Assembly (NCBI GenBank): GCA_043739385.1
Contig: JAYUED010000187.1
Span: 62,001 to 126,000 of the forward strand
DNA from: Defluviibacillus sp043739385
Lineage (GTDB): Bacteria; Pseudomonadota; Gammaproteobacteria; Burkholderiales; Burkholderiaceae_C
Direction of reading: 5' to 3'
DNA: 64,000 nt
Positions 26,702 to 35,126 of this stretch are shown here, one piece after another. The notes beneath the pieces are model-generated. The model did no database searches. It had not been told where the DNA came from and saw nothing but the letters and a program-made list of their open reading frames with translations. Made by a program: the position numbers and the translations under genes. Numbering within the stretch: position 1 is the stretch's first letter; each line of letters begins with the position of its first letter.

Positions 26702-27297
26702 GGGTTGCTGTCCAGTTCACCAAGGAGTTGGGTGTCTACGCCATCACAAATGCAATGGAGCGCCAAAATATGCACTTCCTGCACGCGGGCAGTGCGCTCA
26801 TGCGGGACGCAAATATGCACATCGGTTTCGCGCAGCTTGGCATTCATCAGGCCGCCCCCGCGCCCGGTCAGCGCTACCACGGTCATCTCGCGTTCATGAG
26901 CCGCTTCAATCGCCGCCAGCACGTTGGCCGAGTTGCCACTGGTCGAAATCGCCAGCAGCACGTCCCCGGGTTGCCCCAATCCGCGCACCTGTTTGGAGAA
27001 GATTGCGTTGAAGTTGTAGTCGTTGGCAATGGCGGTGATGATTGAGGTGTCGGTGGTTAGCGCAATCGCGGCCAGTTCAGGGCGCTCACGTTCGAAGCGA
27101 CCCATGAACTCAGCGGCGAAGTGCTGGGCATCCGAAGCTGAGCCGCCGTTGCCGCAGGCCAGCACTTTGCCCCCGCTGGTGACGCAGGCCAAGATAGCCT
27201 GCACGGCCGCCGCAATAGGTTTGCTTAAGGCTTCAGCGGACTGGTATTTGAGGTCTGCACTGTCGATGAAGTGCTGTTGGATGCGTTGTTCTAACAT
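26698..27297 (-). CDS. diaA: SIS-domain protein DiaA/GmhA-like
   Basis: A 199-residue SIS (sugar isomerase) protein. LACGNGGSASDAQHFAAEF and LLAISTSGNSANVLAAIEAA are the phosphosugar-binding segments. The family includes DiaA (DnaA-binding initiation factor) and GmhA (sedoheptulose 7-phosphate isomerase). Position between yraN and dolP favours DiaA, but a GmhA activity cannot be excluded. The ATG at 27297 is preferred over an in-frame TTG 9 bases upstream. Confidence 0.88.
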   Translation of the reverse strand: MLEQRIQQHFIDSADLKYQSAEALSKPIAAAVQAILACVTSGGKVLACGNGGSASDAQHFAAEFMGRFERERPELAAIALTTDTSIITAIANDYNFNAIFSKQVRGLGQPGDVLLAISTSGNSANVLAAIEAAHEREMTVVALTGRGGGLMNAKLRETDVHICVPHERTARVQEVHILALHCICDGVDTQLLGELDSNP

Positions 27298-27362
27298 AGC
27301 TTTCAATGATACCTGCCTTCAAAAAAGTGTCGGAATTCAGGAATTTGCTGGTGCCAAGAAGA

Positions 27363-27851
27363 CTATGAGGCATCAAATGCGGCTTGTAGCCACTGTACCT
27401 GCCCACTTTCACCTTCCAGTATCACCACGTCAAAGCGGCATGGTGGCTCCGTCGGCAGTCGCATTAAAAAATGCCGGGCCGCAAAAATAATACGCCGCTG
27501 CTTTAATGCGCTGACGCTGGCCGCTGCGCCACCAAAGCGGGTGGTTACACGGAGTTTGACCTCGACAAATACCAACGTACCGTCAGGTGACCGCACAATC
27601 AGGTCGATCTCGCCGCCGCCACGCCCTGGCGTCCGATAATTGCGCTGTACTAGCCTCAGCCCAGCGGCTTGTAGATGGCGTAATGCGGCCTCTTCGGCAT
27701 CGTCACCCTGCTGTTTGGTTGTCTTGGCGGCGCTTGCAGTCTGTGTAACAGTGGCAGTAAGGTCTTCGATTGCTATTTTATTAATAGCTAAATTTGAAGA
27801 TTTTGGAAGCGCTGCCGCTATTTTTGAGGCTATTTTGTTGTGAAGGAACAC
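27363..27851 (-). CDS. yraN: YraN/UPF0102 family nuclease-like protein with extended N-terminus
   Basis: A 162-residue YraN protein. The conserved core (about 46-150; GDDAEEAALRHLQ, GGGEIDLIVRS, LVFVEVKLR) resembles Holliday-junction-resolvase-like nuclease folds with the E-ID-EVK residues present. Normal YraN is about 120 residues. The first 45 residues are encoded by AT-rich, GCTATT-containing sequence resembling the dispersed element. No ATG, GTG or TTG lies between the GTG at 27851 and the core, so this odd start seems forced unless a rarer start codon is used. It begins 2 bases from the divergent rsmI start. Confidence 0.85.
   Translation of the reverse strand: MFLHNKIASKIAAALPKSSNLAINKIAIEDLTATVTQTASAAKTTKQQGDDAEEAALRHLQAAGLRLVQRNYRTPGRGGGEIDLIVRSPDGTLVFVEVKLRVTTRFGGAAASVSALKQRRIIFAARHFLMRLPTEPPCRFDVVILEGESGQVQWLQAAFDAS
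27770..27830. repeat. Dispersed palindromic element, copy in the yraN leader
   Basis: It contains the perfect hairpin GCTATT-ttatt-AATAGC at 27772-27788 and, further right, AGCGCTGCCGCTATTTTT. On the minus strand it encodes residues 8-28 of YraN. Confidence 0.6.
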
Positions 27852-27853
27852 GT

Positions 27854-28804
27854 TTGAGCGCCTTTTTTGCTAAAGCCCTGGAGGCCGCGCACGATGCAGC
27901 GGCTGCCCAGCATTATCCCCAGGGCGCTTTGTACGTCGTCGCGACACCTATTGGCAATCTGGCGGACATCAGCCTGCGTGCTTTGCATGTGTTGCAGCTG
28001 GTGGACTGCGTAGCCTGTGAGGACACGCGCCATACGCAAACCCTGTTGCGGGCTTATGGTCTGGAAAAAACTGGGGCCCAACTGCTGGCTGTTCATCAGC
28101 ATAACGAGGCCGAGGCGGCCCAGCAGGTTATTGAGCGGCTGCGCCAAGGCCTGCGTGTTGCCTACGTGAGCGATGCGGGCACACCGGCAGTCAGTGACCC
28201 TGGTGCGCGTTTGGTGGCAGCCGTGCGTGCCGCAGGGCTGCCCATCAGCCCGCTGCCAGGGGCAAGCAGCATCACCGCAGCGATTAGCGCCAGTGGTGCG
28301 GTGGCGCGGGGCGATGACGATGGTGGTTTTGTATTCGCCGGATTTTTGCCCCCTAAAGCGCTGATGCGACAGGCAGCGGTGCAGCAGTTGCAGACGGAGC
28401 GCCGCGCTGTGGTTCTTCTGGAAGCACCGCACCGCATTGAAGCCCTGGCGCTGGCGCTGGCGGTGTTGGGCGAGCGGCAAGTGACGGTGGCGCGTGAAAT
28501 AACCAAACAGTTTGAAGAAATCGCGACCGTAGCCGCCTCGGGCTTCCCTGCGTGGCTGAGCGCCCATCCGAACCGCTTGCGGGGTGAATTTGTGGTGGTG
28601 CTGCACCCGGTGGAAGTTGTGAATGACACTGCGCACAGTGAGCGGGTATTGACCTTGTTGCTGGCGGAGCTGCCGCTGAAAACTGCTGTACGGTTAGCGG
28701 CAGACATTACAGGCGAGCCGCGTAACGGGCTGTACACGCGGGCATTGGCGCTGAAGCCCGGGAAGACGCTTTCTGCGGACCAGGACGACGAAACGTCAGA
28801 TTAA
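27854..28804 (+). CDS. rsmI: 16S rRNA 2'-O-ribose C1402 methyltransferase RsmI
   Basis: A 316-residue SAM-dependent tetrapyrrole-methylase-fold enzyme that methylates C1402 of 16S rRNA. The start LYVVATPIGNLADISLRALHVL, CEDTRHTQTLL and SDAGTPAVSDPGARLV are the family's hallmark segments. The TTG at 27854 has GAAGGA 6 bases before it and matches the homologous start region. An earlier TTG at 27794 would read through the repeat element and is less likely. It is divergent from yraN and its 3' end overlaps the converging CWC gene by 9 bases. Confidence 0.93.
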   Translation: MSAFFAKALEAAHDAAAAQHYPQGALYVVATPIGNLADISLRALHVLQLVDCVACEDTRHTQTLLRAYGLEKTGAQLLAVHQHNEAEAAQQVIERLRQGLRVAYVSDAGTPAVSDPGARLVAAVRAAGLPISPLPGASSITAAISASGAVARGDDDGGFVFAGFLPPKALMRQAAVQQLQTERRAVVLLEAPHRIEALALALAVLGERQVTVAREITKQFEEIATVAASGFPAWLSAHPNRLRGEFVVVLHPVEVVNDTAHSERVLTLLLAELPLKTAVRLAADITGEPRNGLYTRALALKPGKTLSADQDDETSD

Positions 28805-29041
28805 GTCGTGGTTTATTAGGGCTGGGGCTGGGGCTAGGGCAGATGCAGCGCAATCTTGGCAGACGCAGGCCAATTTTTGCGCCTGCTGGGGCACTTGGGC
28901 GAGCAAGGCAGGCGTGAATGTGGCCGTCATGCACCAGCAGGGAGGTTGTGGAATGCCGGTTTGTTCCTCTCGCACCATGGCGCAAGCATTGGTCTTGCCA
29001 CAAAGTGGGCAAAGCGATGGCGGGAAGGAGTTCGCTTGCAC
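28796..29041 (-). CDS. Cysteine-rich CWC family protein
   Basis: An 81-residue protein with the CWC pattern. CPLCGKTNACAM, then PPCWC, then CVCQDCAA give nine cysteines likely to bind metal. The C-terminal tail is Ala/Pro-rich from a GGGGCT DNA repeat. Its function is unknown in the family. The only usable start is a GTG at 29041, the first base of a three-unit 8-base tandem repeat, and no ribosome site is evident. It overlaps the rsmI end by 9 bases on the opposite strand. Confidence 0.75.
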   Translation of the reverse strand: MQANSFPPSLCPLCGKTNACAMVREEQTGIPQPPCWCMTATFTPALLAQVPQQAQKLACVCQDCAASALAPAPALINHDLI

Positions 29042-29064
29042 TACTGCACTACTGCACTACTGCA
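29041..29064. repeat. Tandem repeat (CTACTGCA)x3 at the start of the CWC gene
   Basis: Three perfect 8-base units. The CWC gene's GTG start overlaps the first base and the repeat continues upstream of it. The repeat ends one base before the purC stop codon. Confidence 0.9.
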
Positions 29065-29964
29065 TTACGTTGTGAGACGCGATAAGGCCTCGCTGTACTT
29101 TTGCGCCGTATGTTCAATGACCTTTTGTGGCAAGCGTGGCGCAGGCGGTGTTTTATCCCAGGACGTTTGCGTCTCCAGCCAGTCGCGTAAAAACTGTTTG
29201 TCGTAGCTAGGCGGGTTGCGGCCCTCGGCGACGCTTTGCGCGTAAGACTCTTCAGGCCAGAAACGGGATGAATCGGGCGTCAAAACTTCGTCCATTAGCA
29301 CCATGTTGCCGGCATCATCCAAGCCAAATTCAAACTTGGTATCTGCAATGATGATGCCCTTGGCTGCTGCGATTTTGCTAGCGGCTACATACAGCTGGAT
29401 ACTGACTTCTCGCATTTGGCGTGCTAAATCTGCACCAATGGTTTGCTCAACCTGAGCGTAGCTGATGTTTTCGTCATGCTCACCTACCGCTGCTTTGGCC
29501 GCAGGAGTGAAGATGGGTTCAGGCAGTTGGCTGGCATTTTTCAAGCCTGGAGGCAGAGGTACGCCGCAAACAGTTTGGGATTCTTGGTATTCCTTCCAGC
29601 CACTGCCAGCCAAATAACCGCGCACCACAGCTTCTACAGGCAGAGGTCTGAGCCGCTTGACAAGCATGGAGCGGCCTGTGACTTGTGCCACTTCATCGGC
29701 CCGAACCACGCTTTCAGGTGCATCGCCTGTCAGGTGGTTGGGGCAAATATGCCCCAGTTTGTCGAACCAAAACAACGCCATTTGCGTGAGCAGAGTGCCT
29801 TTGCCAGGAATGGGTTCGCCCATGATGACATCGAAGGCACTGATCCGGTCACTGGCAACCATGAGGATACGGTCATCGCCTACAGCATAGTTGTCCCGTA
29901 CTTTGCCACGGGCAAGCAGGGGGAGGGAGGCGAGAGAAGAAGTGTGGAGAGCGTTCATAGACAT
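29065..29964 (-). CDS. purC: Phosphoribosylaminoimidazole-succinocarboxamide synthase PurC
   Basis: A 299-residue SAICAR synthase that joins aspartate to CAIR with ATP in purine synthesis. LLARGKVRDNYAVGDDRILMVASDRISAFDV is the conserved N-terminal ATP region, and DTKFEFGLDDAGNMVLMDEVLTPDSSRFW is the metal and substrate segment. An open frame extends to 30030, but that part runs through a long hairpin. ATG codons at 29964 and 29958 match homologous starts better. It follows fba on the minus strand. Confidence 0.95.
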   Translation of the reverse strand: MSMNALHTSSLASLPLLARGKVRDNYAVGDDRILMVASDRISAFDVIMGEPIPGKGTLLTQMALFWFDKLGHICPNHLTGDAPESVVRADEVAQVTGRSMLVKRLRPLPVEAVVRGYLAGSGWKEYQESQTVCGVPLPPGLKNASQLPEPIFTPAAKAAVGEHDENISYAQVEQTIGADLARQMREVSIQLYVAASKIAAAKGIIIADTKFEFGLDDAGNMVLMDEVLTPDSSRFWPEESYAQSVAEGRNPPSYDKQFLRDWLETQTSWDKTPPAPRLPQKVIEHTAQKYSEALSRLTT

Positions 29965-29999
29965 AGGTGCTAAGTGTATTGCGCGGGGTGACGTGAGCA

Positions 30000-30041
30000 G
30001 GGCCGCTAAGCGGTGTCGATTTTGTGACACTTTAGCGGCCC
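30000..30041. repeat. Long hairpin between fba and purC
   Basis: GGGCCGCTAA and TTAGCGGCCC form a perfect 10-base stem, and GTGTC/GACAC pair inside it. There is no T-run on the minus strand side, so it looks like an RNA stability or attenuation structure rather than a simple terminator. Confidence 0.75.
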
Positions 30042-30096
30042 TTGTGGCGCAGTCTGGTTTTTTTCGCGCCTTGGCGCTCGCCGTCTCAGTTCAGTC

Positions 30097-31161
30097 TTAG
30101 TTCACCAGCTGTGCCAATTGCCCCAAGGCGTACTTGCCAGCGACCACTTGCAAGCTGTCACCTTTAATTTTGCTGCCCTGGCCTTCACAGCCAAACTGCA
30201 AATAACGCTGCTTGCAAATTAACTTTGCCGCTTCACGGGCAGGCTTGAGGTAATCGCGGGGGTCGAATTTGTTGGGGTTTTGGGTGAGGTAGAGGCGAAT
30301 GGCTGCCGTCATGGCCAAGCGCACGTCGGTGTCGATGTTGATCTTGCGCACGCCAAATTTGATGGCTTCCTGGATTTCTTCGACGGGCACGCCGTAAGTT
30401 TCCTTCATCGCACCGCCGTTTTGGCGGATGATTTCCAGCAAGTCTTGTGGCACGCTGCTGGAGCCGTGCATCACCAAATGGGTGTTGGGGATGCGGTGGT
30501 GAATTTCTTTGATGCGGCTGATGGCCAGAATGTCACCTGTGGGCTTGCGGGTGAATTTGTAGGCGCCGTGGCTGGTACCGATCGCGATGGCCAAGGCGTC
30601 GAGCTGGGTACGTTGGACGAAATCAGCGGCTTGTTCAGGGTCGGTGAGCAGCTGTTCCATGGTCATGGTGGAATCGGTGCCGTGGCCGTCTTCCTTATCG
30701 CCCTTCATGGTTTCAAGTGAACCCAGGCAGCCGAGCTCACCTTCTACCGTCACGCCTTGAGCGTGGGCCATGGCGACGACTTTTTTAGTAACTTCGATGT
30801 TGTATTCGTAGCTGGCGATCGTTTTACCGTCGGCTTCCAGGCTACCGTCCATCATCACCGAGCTGAAGCCTAGCTTCATTGCACCTTGGCAGACTTCCGG
30901 ATTCTGACCATGGTCTTGGTGCATGACCAGCGGAATGTGGGGATACGCTTCGATGGCAGCCTGAATCAGGTGCTTGATAAAGGCTTCGCCCGCGTACTTG
31001 CGTGCACCGGCGCTGGCCTGCAAGATGACAGGCGCACCGACTTCGTCCGCTGCTGCCATTACCGCCTGGACTTGTTCCAGGTTGTTCACATTGAAAGCGG
31101 GAATGCCGTAGCCGTTGACAGCAGCGTGGTCCAGCAGTTCGCGCATCGAAACGAGAGCCAT
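30097..31161 (-). CDS. fba: Class II fructose-bisphosphate aldolase
   Basis: A 354-residue zinc-dependent aldolase (Calvin/CbbA-like subgroup) that interconverts fructose 1,6-bisphosphate with the two triose phosphates. The metal ligands are visible in VMHQDHGQNPE and in HGSSSVP near the phosphate site, with INIDTDVRLAMTAAIR following. It is part of the minus-strand glycolytic run pgk-pyk-fba. A lipoprotein esterase gene interrupts pyk and fba. Confidence 0.96.
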   Translation of the reverse strand: MALVSMRELLDHAAVNGYGIPAFNVNNLEQVQAVMAAADEVGAPVILQASAGARKYAGEAFIKHLIQAAIEAYPHIPLVMHQDHGQNPEVCQGAMKLGFSSVMMDGSLEADGKTIASYEYNIEVTKKVVAMAHAQGVTVEGELGCLGSLETMKGDKEDGHGTDSTMTMEQLLTDPEQAADFVQRTQLDALAIAIGTSHGAYKFTRKPTGDILAISRIKEIHHRIPNTHLVMHGSSSVPQDLLEIIRQNGGAMKETYGVPVEEIQEAIKFGVRKINIDTDVRLAMTAAIRLYLTQNPNKFDPRDYLKPAREAAKLICKQRYLQFGCEGQGSKIKGDSLQVVAGKYALGQLAQLVN

Positions 31162-31235
31162 GTTGAAAGTCCTTAGTAGTGAATGGTGGTAACCGGTTTG
31201 TAACTGGTGCTAATTTTAACTTCGCCGTCGTTGTC

Positions 31236-32141
31236 TTAGTTCGTTTTATCGGCGGGTAAACCCAGGAAATCCAATATTGGAGGCAATACTGGACCCCCCA
31301 GCCAATGCAGTGGCTTGGCCACAGCACCAATCAGTGTCAGGTGGCCTAGGTCATCAAAAACGCTCGTTTGCACCGAAACGCCAGCCGCACGAAGTTTGGC
31401 GGCCAGCTGTGCAGTGTTGCGAAGGGGATCAACCAGTTTGTCTTTGCTAGCTGCGATCAGCAGGGTGCGTGGGGCGCCAGCGCTGGCGTGGGCCAAAGGC
31501 TGTGAATCGGCTGGCGTGTTTGGCCAATTGAAGGCAACTTGGGCTTCAGGGACGCCAATTGGCAGGAAATCGTAAGGCCCTGCAAGGCCTGTCCAGCCAG
31601 CCAGCTGAGCGGGGCTGGCACCCAATTGGCCCAACCAGCGCGGATCCAATGCGACCATGGCGGCGTTATAAGCCCCCGAACTGTGGCCCATCACATAAAC
31701 CTGCTGCGGATTGGCACCCAGTCGGGCGGCGTTGTCGAGTGCCCACTTGACCGCCAAGGCGCTGTCTTGAACGAAGACCGGATAAGTGAACGCGGGCGAC
31801 AGGCCGAAATCTGGAATGGCGACCACGGCACCACGCGATGCAAGGGCTTCACCCACAAACTTGTAGCTGGCGCGGTCACCACTGCTCCATGTGCCGCCGA
31901 AGAAGAACACGACCAGTGGCTTGGCTGCATTTGCAGCCAGCGCCGTAGGTAGAGGGTGGTAAATGTCGAGTCGCTGGCGTGGTGCGCTGCCATAGGCCAC
32001 ACCACCCTCGAACTGGTAGCTGCTGCTGGGCACCAACCCATTAATAACCTTGGTCGGCGAGCAGGCCGCCAGTACGATCACGGCACATGCCATAGCCCCT
32101 AGGAGCAGGCCGCTGGAGAAAGAGGCAAAAGAGTATTTCAT
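31236..32141 (-). CDS. Alpha/beta-hydrolase lipoprotein (carboxylesterase-like)
   Basis: A 301-residue predicted outer-membrane or periplasmic lipoprotein (lipobox LAAC). The esterase fold shows FFFGGTWSSGDR as oxyanion region, MGHSSGAYNA with the nucleophile Ser, and a late His in FDDLGHLTLIG. These resemble the BD-FAE / carboxylesterase group. The triad appears complete, so it is probably active, but the substrate is unknown. It sits between pyk and fba, where it has no obvious link to glycolysis. Confidence 0.85.
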   Translation of the reverse strand: MKYSFASFSSGLLLGAMACAVIVLAACSPTKVINGLVPSSSYQFEGGVAYGSAPRQRLDIYHPLPTALAANAAKPLVVFFFGGTWSSGDRASYKFVGEALASRGAVVAIPDFGLSPAFTYPVFVQDSALAVKWALDNAARLGANPQQVYVMGHSSGAYNAAMVALDPRWLGQLGASPAQLAGWTGLAGPYDFLPIGVPEAQVAFNWPNTPADSQPLAHASAGAPRTLLIAASKDKLVDPLRNTAQLAAKLRAAGVSVQTSVFDDLGHLTLIGAVAKPLHWLGGPVLPPILDFLGLPADKTN

Positions 32142-32215
32142 GGAGGGTCAGCATGCCGCAGCACATCCGCTTTAAAACGCCAGAGAATACCTAAAGCCGT
32201 GCAGTTCTTATGTAG

Positions 32216-32237
32216 GACACCCTTGCGAAAGGGTGTC
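32216..32237. repeat. Hairpin between pyk and the esterase gene
   Basis: GACACCCTT and AAGGGTGTC pair perfectly over a GCGA loop, about 28 bases downstream of the pyk stop on the minus strand. There is no T-run, so it is a weak terminator at best and could be an RNA-processing structure. Confidence 0.7.
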
Positions 32238-32264
32238 GTCACAGGGAGTGTGTCCGGTAAACCT

Positions 32265-33713
32265 TCAGCTGACGCGGCAAATCTTCAGCATATTGGTGCC
32301 ACCTGGCGCACCCATGGGTTCCCCACACGTGATAGCGTACACGTCGCCGGTTTTCACGATGCCACGTTTCTTCAAGTACTTCTCAGCCTGCGTCAGCGCT
32401 GAGTCTCGGTCGGTGATGGTGGCCACCAACAGCGGGCGCACATTGCGGTAAATCGCCATTTTTCGCTGCGTGGCGATCCGCGGTGTCAAGGCGTAGATAG
32501 GCACGTCGATACGGTGGCGGCTCATCCACAAAGGTGTGCTGCCGCTTTCGGTCAGCGCCACAATAGCTTTTGCACCCAGGTGGTGTGCGGTGAACAGCGC
32601 ACCCATAGCGATGGTTTGGTCAATTCGGGTGCTGCCTTTGCTGGTGAAGCCGCCATCTAACTCCACATGCTCAGCCGCTTCGGCCGCTTCGCAAATGCGG
32701 CTCATCTCTTGCACGGTTTCCAGCGGGTACTTGCCCGAAGCGGTTTCAGCGCTGAGCATGACCGCATCGGTGCCGTCCAACACGGCGTTTGCCACGTCGC
32801 TCACCTCGGCGCGGGTAGGTATGGGCGCTGAAATCATGCTTTCCATCATCTGGGTCGCGGTGATGGCAAATTTGTCCATCGCACGGGCCATTTTTATCAT
32901 GCGCTTTTGCAGCGCTGGCACGGCGGCGTTGCCCACTTCGACTGCCAAGTCCCCGCGTGCCACCATGATGCCGTCGCTGGCCTTGAGGATGCTTTCCAGG
33001 TGTGGAATAGCCTCGGCGCGCTCGATTTTGGCGATCATGCCTGGTTTGTGTTTGAACTCGGCGGCAGCAACGTTGCAGAGTTGGCGTGCCATTTCCATGT
33101 CGGTGGCGTTTTGCGGAAAGCTCACGGCCACGTAATCGGCCTGGAAGCTCATCGCGGTTTTGATGTCCTCCATGTCCTTGGCGGTCAGCGCCGGGGCGGT
33201 AAGGCCGCCGCCTTTTTTGTTAATCCCCTTGTTGTTGGACAACTCACCACCCAAGTTGACCGTAGTGTGCACAGCTTCACCCACCACCTTGTCTACCGTC
33301 AGCATGATGAGACCGTCGTTCAACAGCAGTACGTCGCCCGCTTTGACATCCTGGGGTAGCTCTTTGTAATCAAGGCCTACCGCATTCACATCACCTAGAG
33401 TGGTGCGCTCGCCGTCCAGCACAAACTTGGCGCCGGCCACTAAAAAAACTTTGCCATCAACAAACTTACCCACGCGGATTTTGGGGCCTTGCAGGTCCGC
33501 CATGATGGCCACTTCGCGTCCCGCACGGCGGGCCGCTTCACGCACCATGGTGGCCCGCGCGATGTGGTCTTGTGCCGTGCCATGGCTGAAGTTCAGCCGC
33601 ACCACGCTGACCTTGGCGCGGATCATTTGTTCGATCAGCTCGACGGTATTGGACGCAGGGCCCAAGGTAGCCACAATTTTGGTGGCGTGGCGGGGGATGC
33701 GTGTCTCCATCAT
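32265..33713 (-). CDS. pyk: Pyruvate kinase
   Basis: A 482-residue glycolytic enzyme that makes pyruvate and ATP from PEP and ADP. The opening TKIVATLGPAS, VRLNFSHG, the Lys/Glu active-site segment MIAKIERAEAI, and GIMVARGDLAVEVG are conserved. The ATG at 33713 has AGAGA 5 bases before it; an in-frame TTG at 33728 is less likely. It lies 98 bases after pgk. Confidence 0.96.
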   Translation of the reverse strand: MMETRIPRHATKIVATLGPASNTVELIEQMIRAKVSVVRLNFSHGTAQDHIARATMVREAARRAGREVAIMADLQGPKIRVGKFVDGKVFLVAGAKFVLDGERTTLGDVNAVGLDYKELPQDVKAGDVLLLNDGLIMLTVDKVVGEAVHTTVNLGGELSNNKGINKKGGGLTAPALTAKDMEDIKTAMSFQADYVAVSFPQNATDMEMARQLCNVAAAEFKHKPGMIAKIERAEAIPHLESILKASDGIMVARGDLAVEVGNAAVPALQKRMIKMARAMDKFAITATQMMESMISAPIPTRAEVSDVANAVLDGTDAVMLSAETASGKYPLETVQEMSRICEAAEAAEHVELDGGFTSKGSTRIDQTIAMGALFTAHHLGAKAIVALTESGSTPLWMSRHRIDVPIYALTPRIATQRKMAIYRNVRPLLVATITDRDSALTQAEKYLKKRGIVKTGDVYAITCGEPMGAPGGTNMLKICRVS

Positions 33714-33811
33714 CTGATCTCTTTTCAATTAGTTGAACCGGAATTGTGGCAGCGAAGTGATCGCTAAAGGAAACAAGCGAGGTACGAAACTACACCCCTC
33801 GCCAAGCTGGC

Positions 33812-35005
33812 TTAGCCATTCGCCCGTTTCTGCAAAATCTCAAACGCTGGCAGTGTCTTACCCTCCAACACTTCCAGAAAAGCACCGCCTCCAGTGGAGA
33901 TGTAATCCACTTGCTTCTCAATGCCATATTTGGCGATAGCGGCCAGCGTGTCACCTCCGCCTGCTATTGAAAACGCAGTGCTGCTGGCAATTGAGCGGGC
34001 AATAGTTTCGGTGCCGTGGGCGAAGGCGTCAAACTCGAACACGCCGACCGGGCCATTCCAGACGATGGTGCCAGCAGCTTTGAGCTGGGCGGCTAACTTG
34101 GCTGCGGTCTCTGGGCCGATGTCCAGTATCAAATCATCGTCAGCTACATCAGTCGCGGCTTTGACCGTGGCCACAGCATCTGCGCTAAAGCTTTTGGCGC
34201 AGACTACATCGGTGGGGATTGGTACGTCCGCACCGCGGGCCTTCATGTCGGCGATGACTGTGCGGGCTTTTTCTACCAAATCGGGTTCCGCCAAGCTTTT
34301 ACCGATCTTCAAACCCGCTGCCAGCATGAAGGTGTTGGCGATACCGCCGCCCACGATTAGGCCGTCTACTTTGCTGGAGAGCGCCTCAAGAATAGTCAGC
34401 TTAGTGCTGACTTTGCTGCCCGCCACGATTGCCACCAAGGGGCGCTTAGGGGACGCCAGTGCTTTGCTGATGGCGTCCATTTCGGCCGCCAAGAGCGGGC
34501 CTGCGCTGGCGACGGGAGCGAATTGGGCAATGCCATAGGTGGTGGCTTCGGCGCGGTGGGCGGTACCAAAGGCGTCGTTGACGAAGATGTCACACAAAGA
34601 AGCCAGTTTTTTGGCGAGGTCTTCGTTGTTCTTTTTCTCACCAATATTTACGCGGCAATTTTCCAGCAGCACGACTTGACCAGGGGCTACGGTGACGCCA
34701 TCTACCCAGTGGCTAATCAACGGCACTTCGCGACCCAAGAGCTCACTGAGGCGCGTGGCTACGGGGGCCAAAGAGTCGGCAACTTTGAATTCACCCTCGG
34801 TGGGGCGGCCCAGGTGCGACGTAACCATTACCGCTGCACCGGCGTTCAAGGCCATCTGGATGCAGGGCACGGAAGCGCGGATACGCGTGTCTTCGGTGAT
34901 GTCGCCTGCGTCATTTTGTGGCACGTTCAGATCAGCACGGATGAAGACACGTTGGTTCTTTGCGCGACCTTGGACGCAGAGGTCAGAAAAGCGAATGAAG
35001 TTCAT
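33812..35005 (-). CDS. pgk: Phosphoglycerate kinase
   Basis: A 397-residue glycolytic and gluconeogenic kinase that transfers the 1-phosphate of 1,3-bisphosphoglycerate to ADP. RVFIRADLNVP and TSHLGRPTEGE form the substrate region, VVGGGIANTFMLA and the late ISTGGGAFLEVLEGK form the nucleotide region. It begins the minus-strand pgk-pyk-(esterase)-fba-purC run. Confidence 0.97.
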   Translation of the reverse strand: MNFIRFSDLCVQGRAKNQRVFIRADLNVPQNDAGDITEDTRIRASVPCIQMALNAGAAVMVTSHLGRPTEGEFKVADSLAPVATRLSELLGREVPLISHWVDGVTVAPGQVVLLENCRVNIGEKKNNEDLAKKLASLCDIFVNDAFGTAHRAEATTYGIAQFAPVASAGPLLAAEMDAISKALASPKRPLVAIVAGSKVSTKLTILEALSSKVDGLIVGGGIANTFMLAAGLKIGKSLAEPDLVEKARTVIADMKARGADVPIPTDVVCAKSFSADAVATVKAATDVADDDLILDIGPETAAKLAAQLKAAGTIVWNGPVGVFEFDAFAHGTETIARSIASSTAFSIAGGGDTLAAIAKYGIEKQVDYISTGGGAFLEVLEGKTLPAFEILQKRANG

Positions 35006-35126
35006 GGCGGTGTCGGGAAATGTTTAGAAAGGTTTGGGAGGTGTTTTGACGTTCTTTGAAGCGGGCAGCGAGCGGTCTAACGGTGCTGCCCGGCGCACAG
35101 ATTGTAGATTTTGGTCGTCCGCGCCA

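Noticed and set aside
26698..27297. Call of the SIS protein as GmhA, implying a heptose synthesis locus
   Set aside because: No other heptose or LPS-core gene is adjacent, and the yraN-SIS-dolP order fits DiaA better; GmhA kept only as an alternative.
35072..35093. GGGCAGC/GCTGCCC hairpin after fmt
   Set aside because: A 7-base stem with a 15-base loop and no T-run; too weak to call a terminator.
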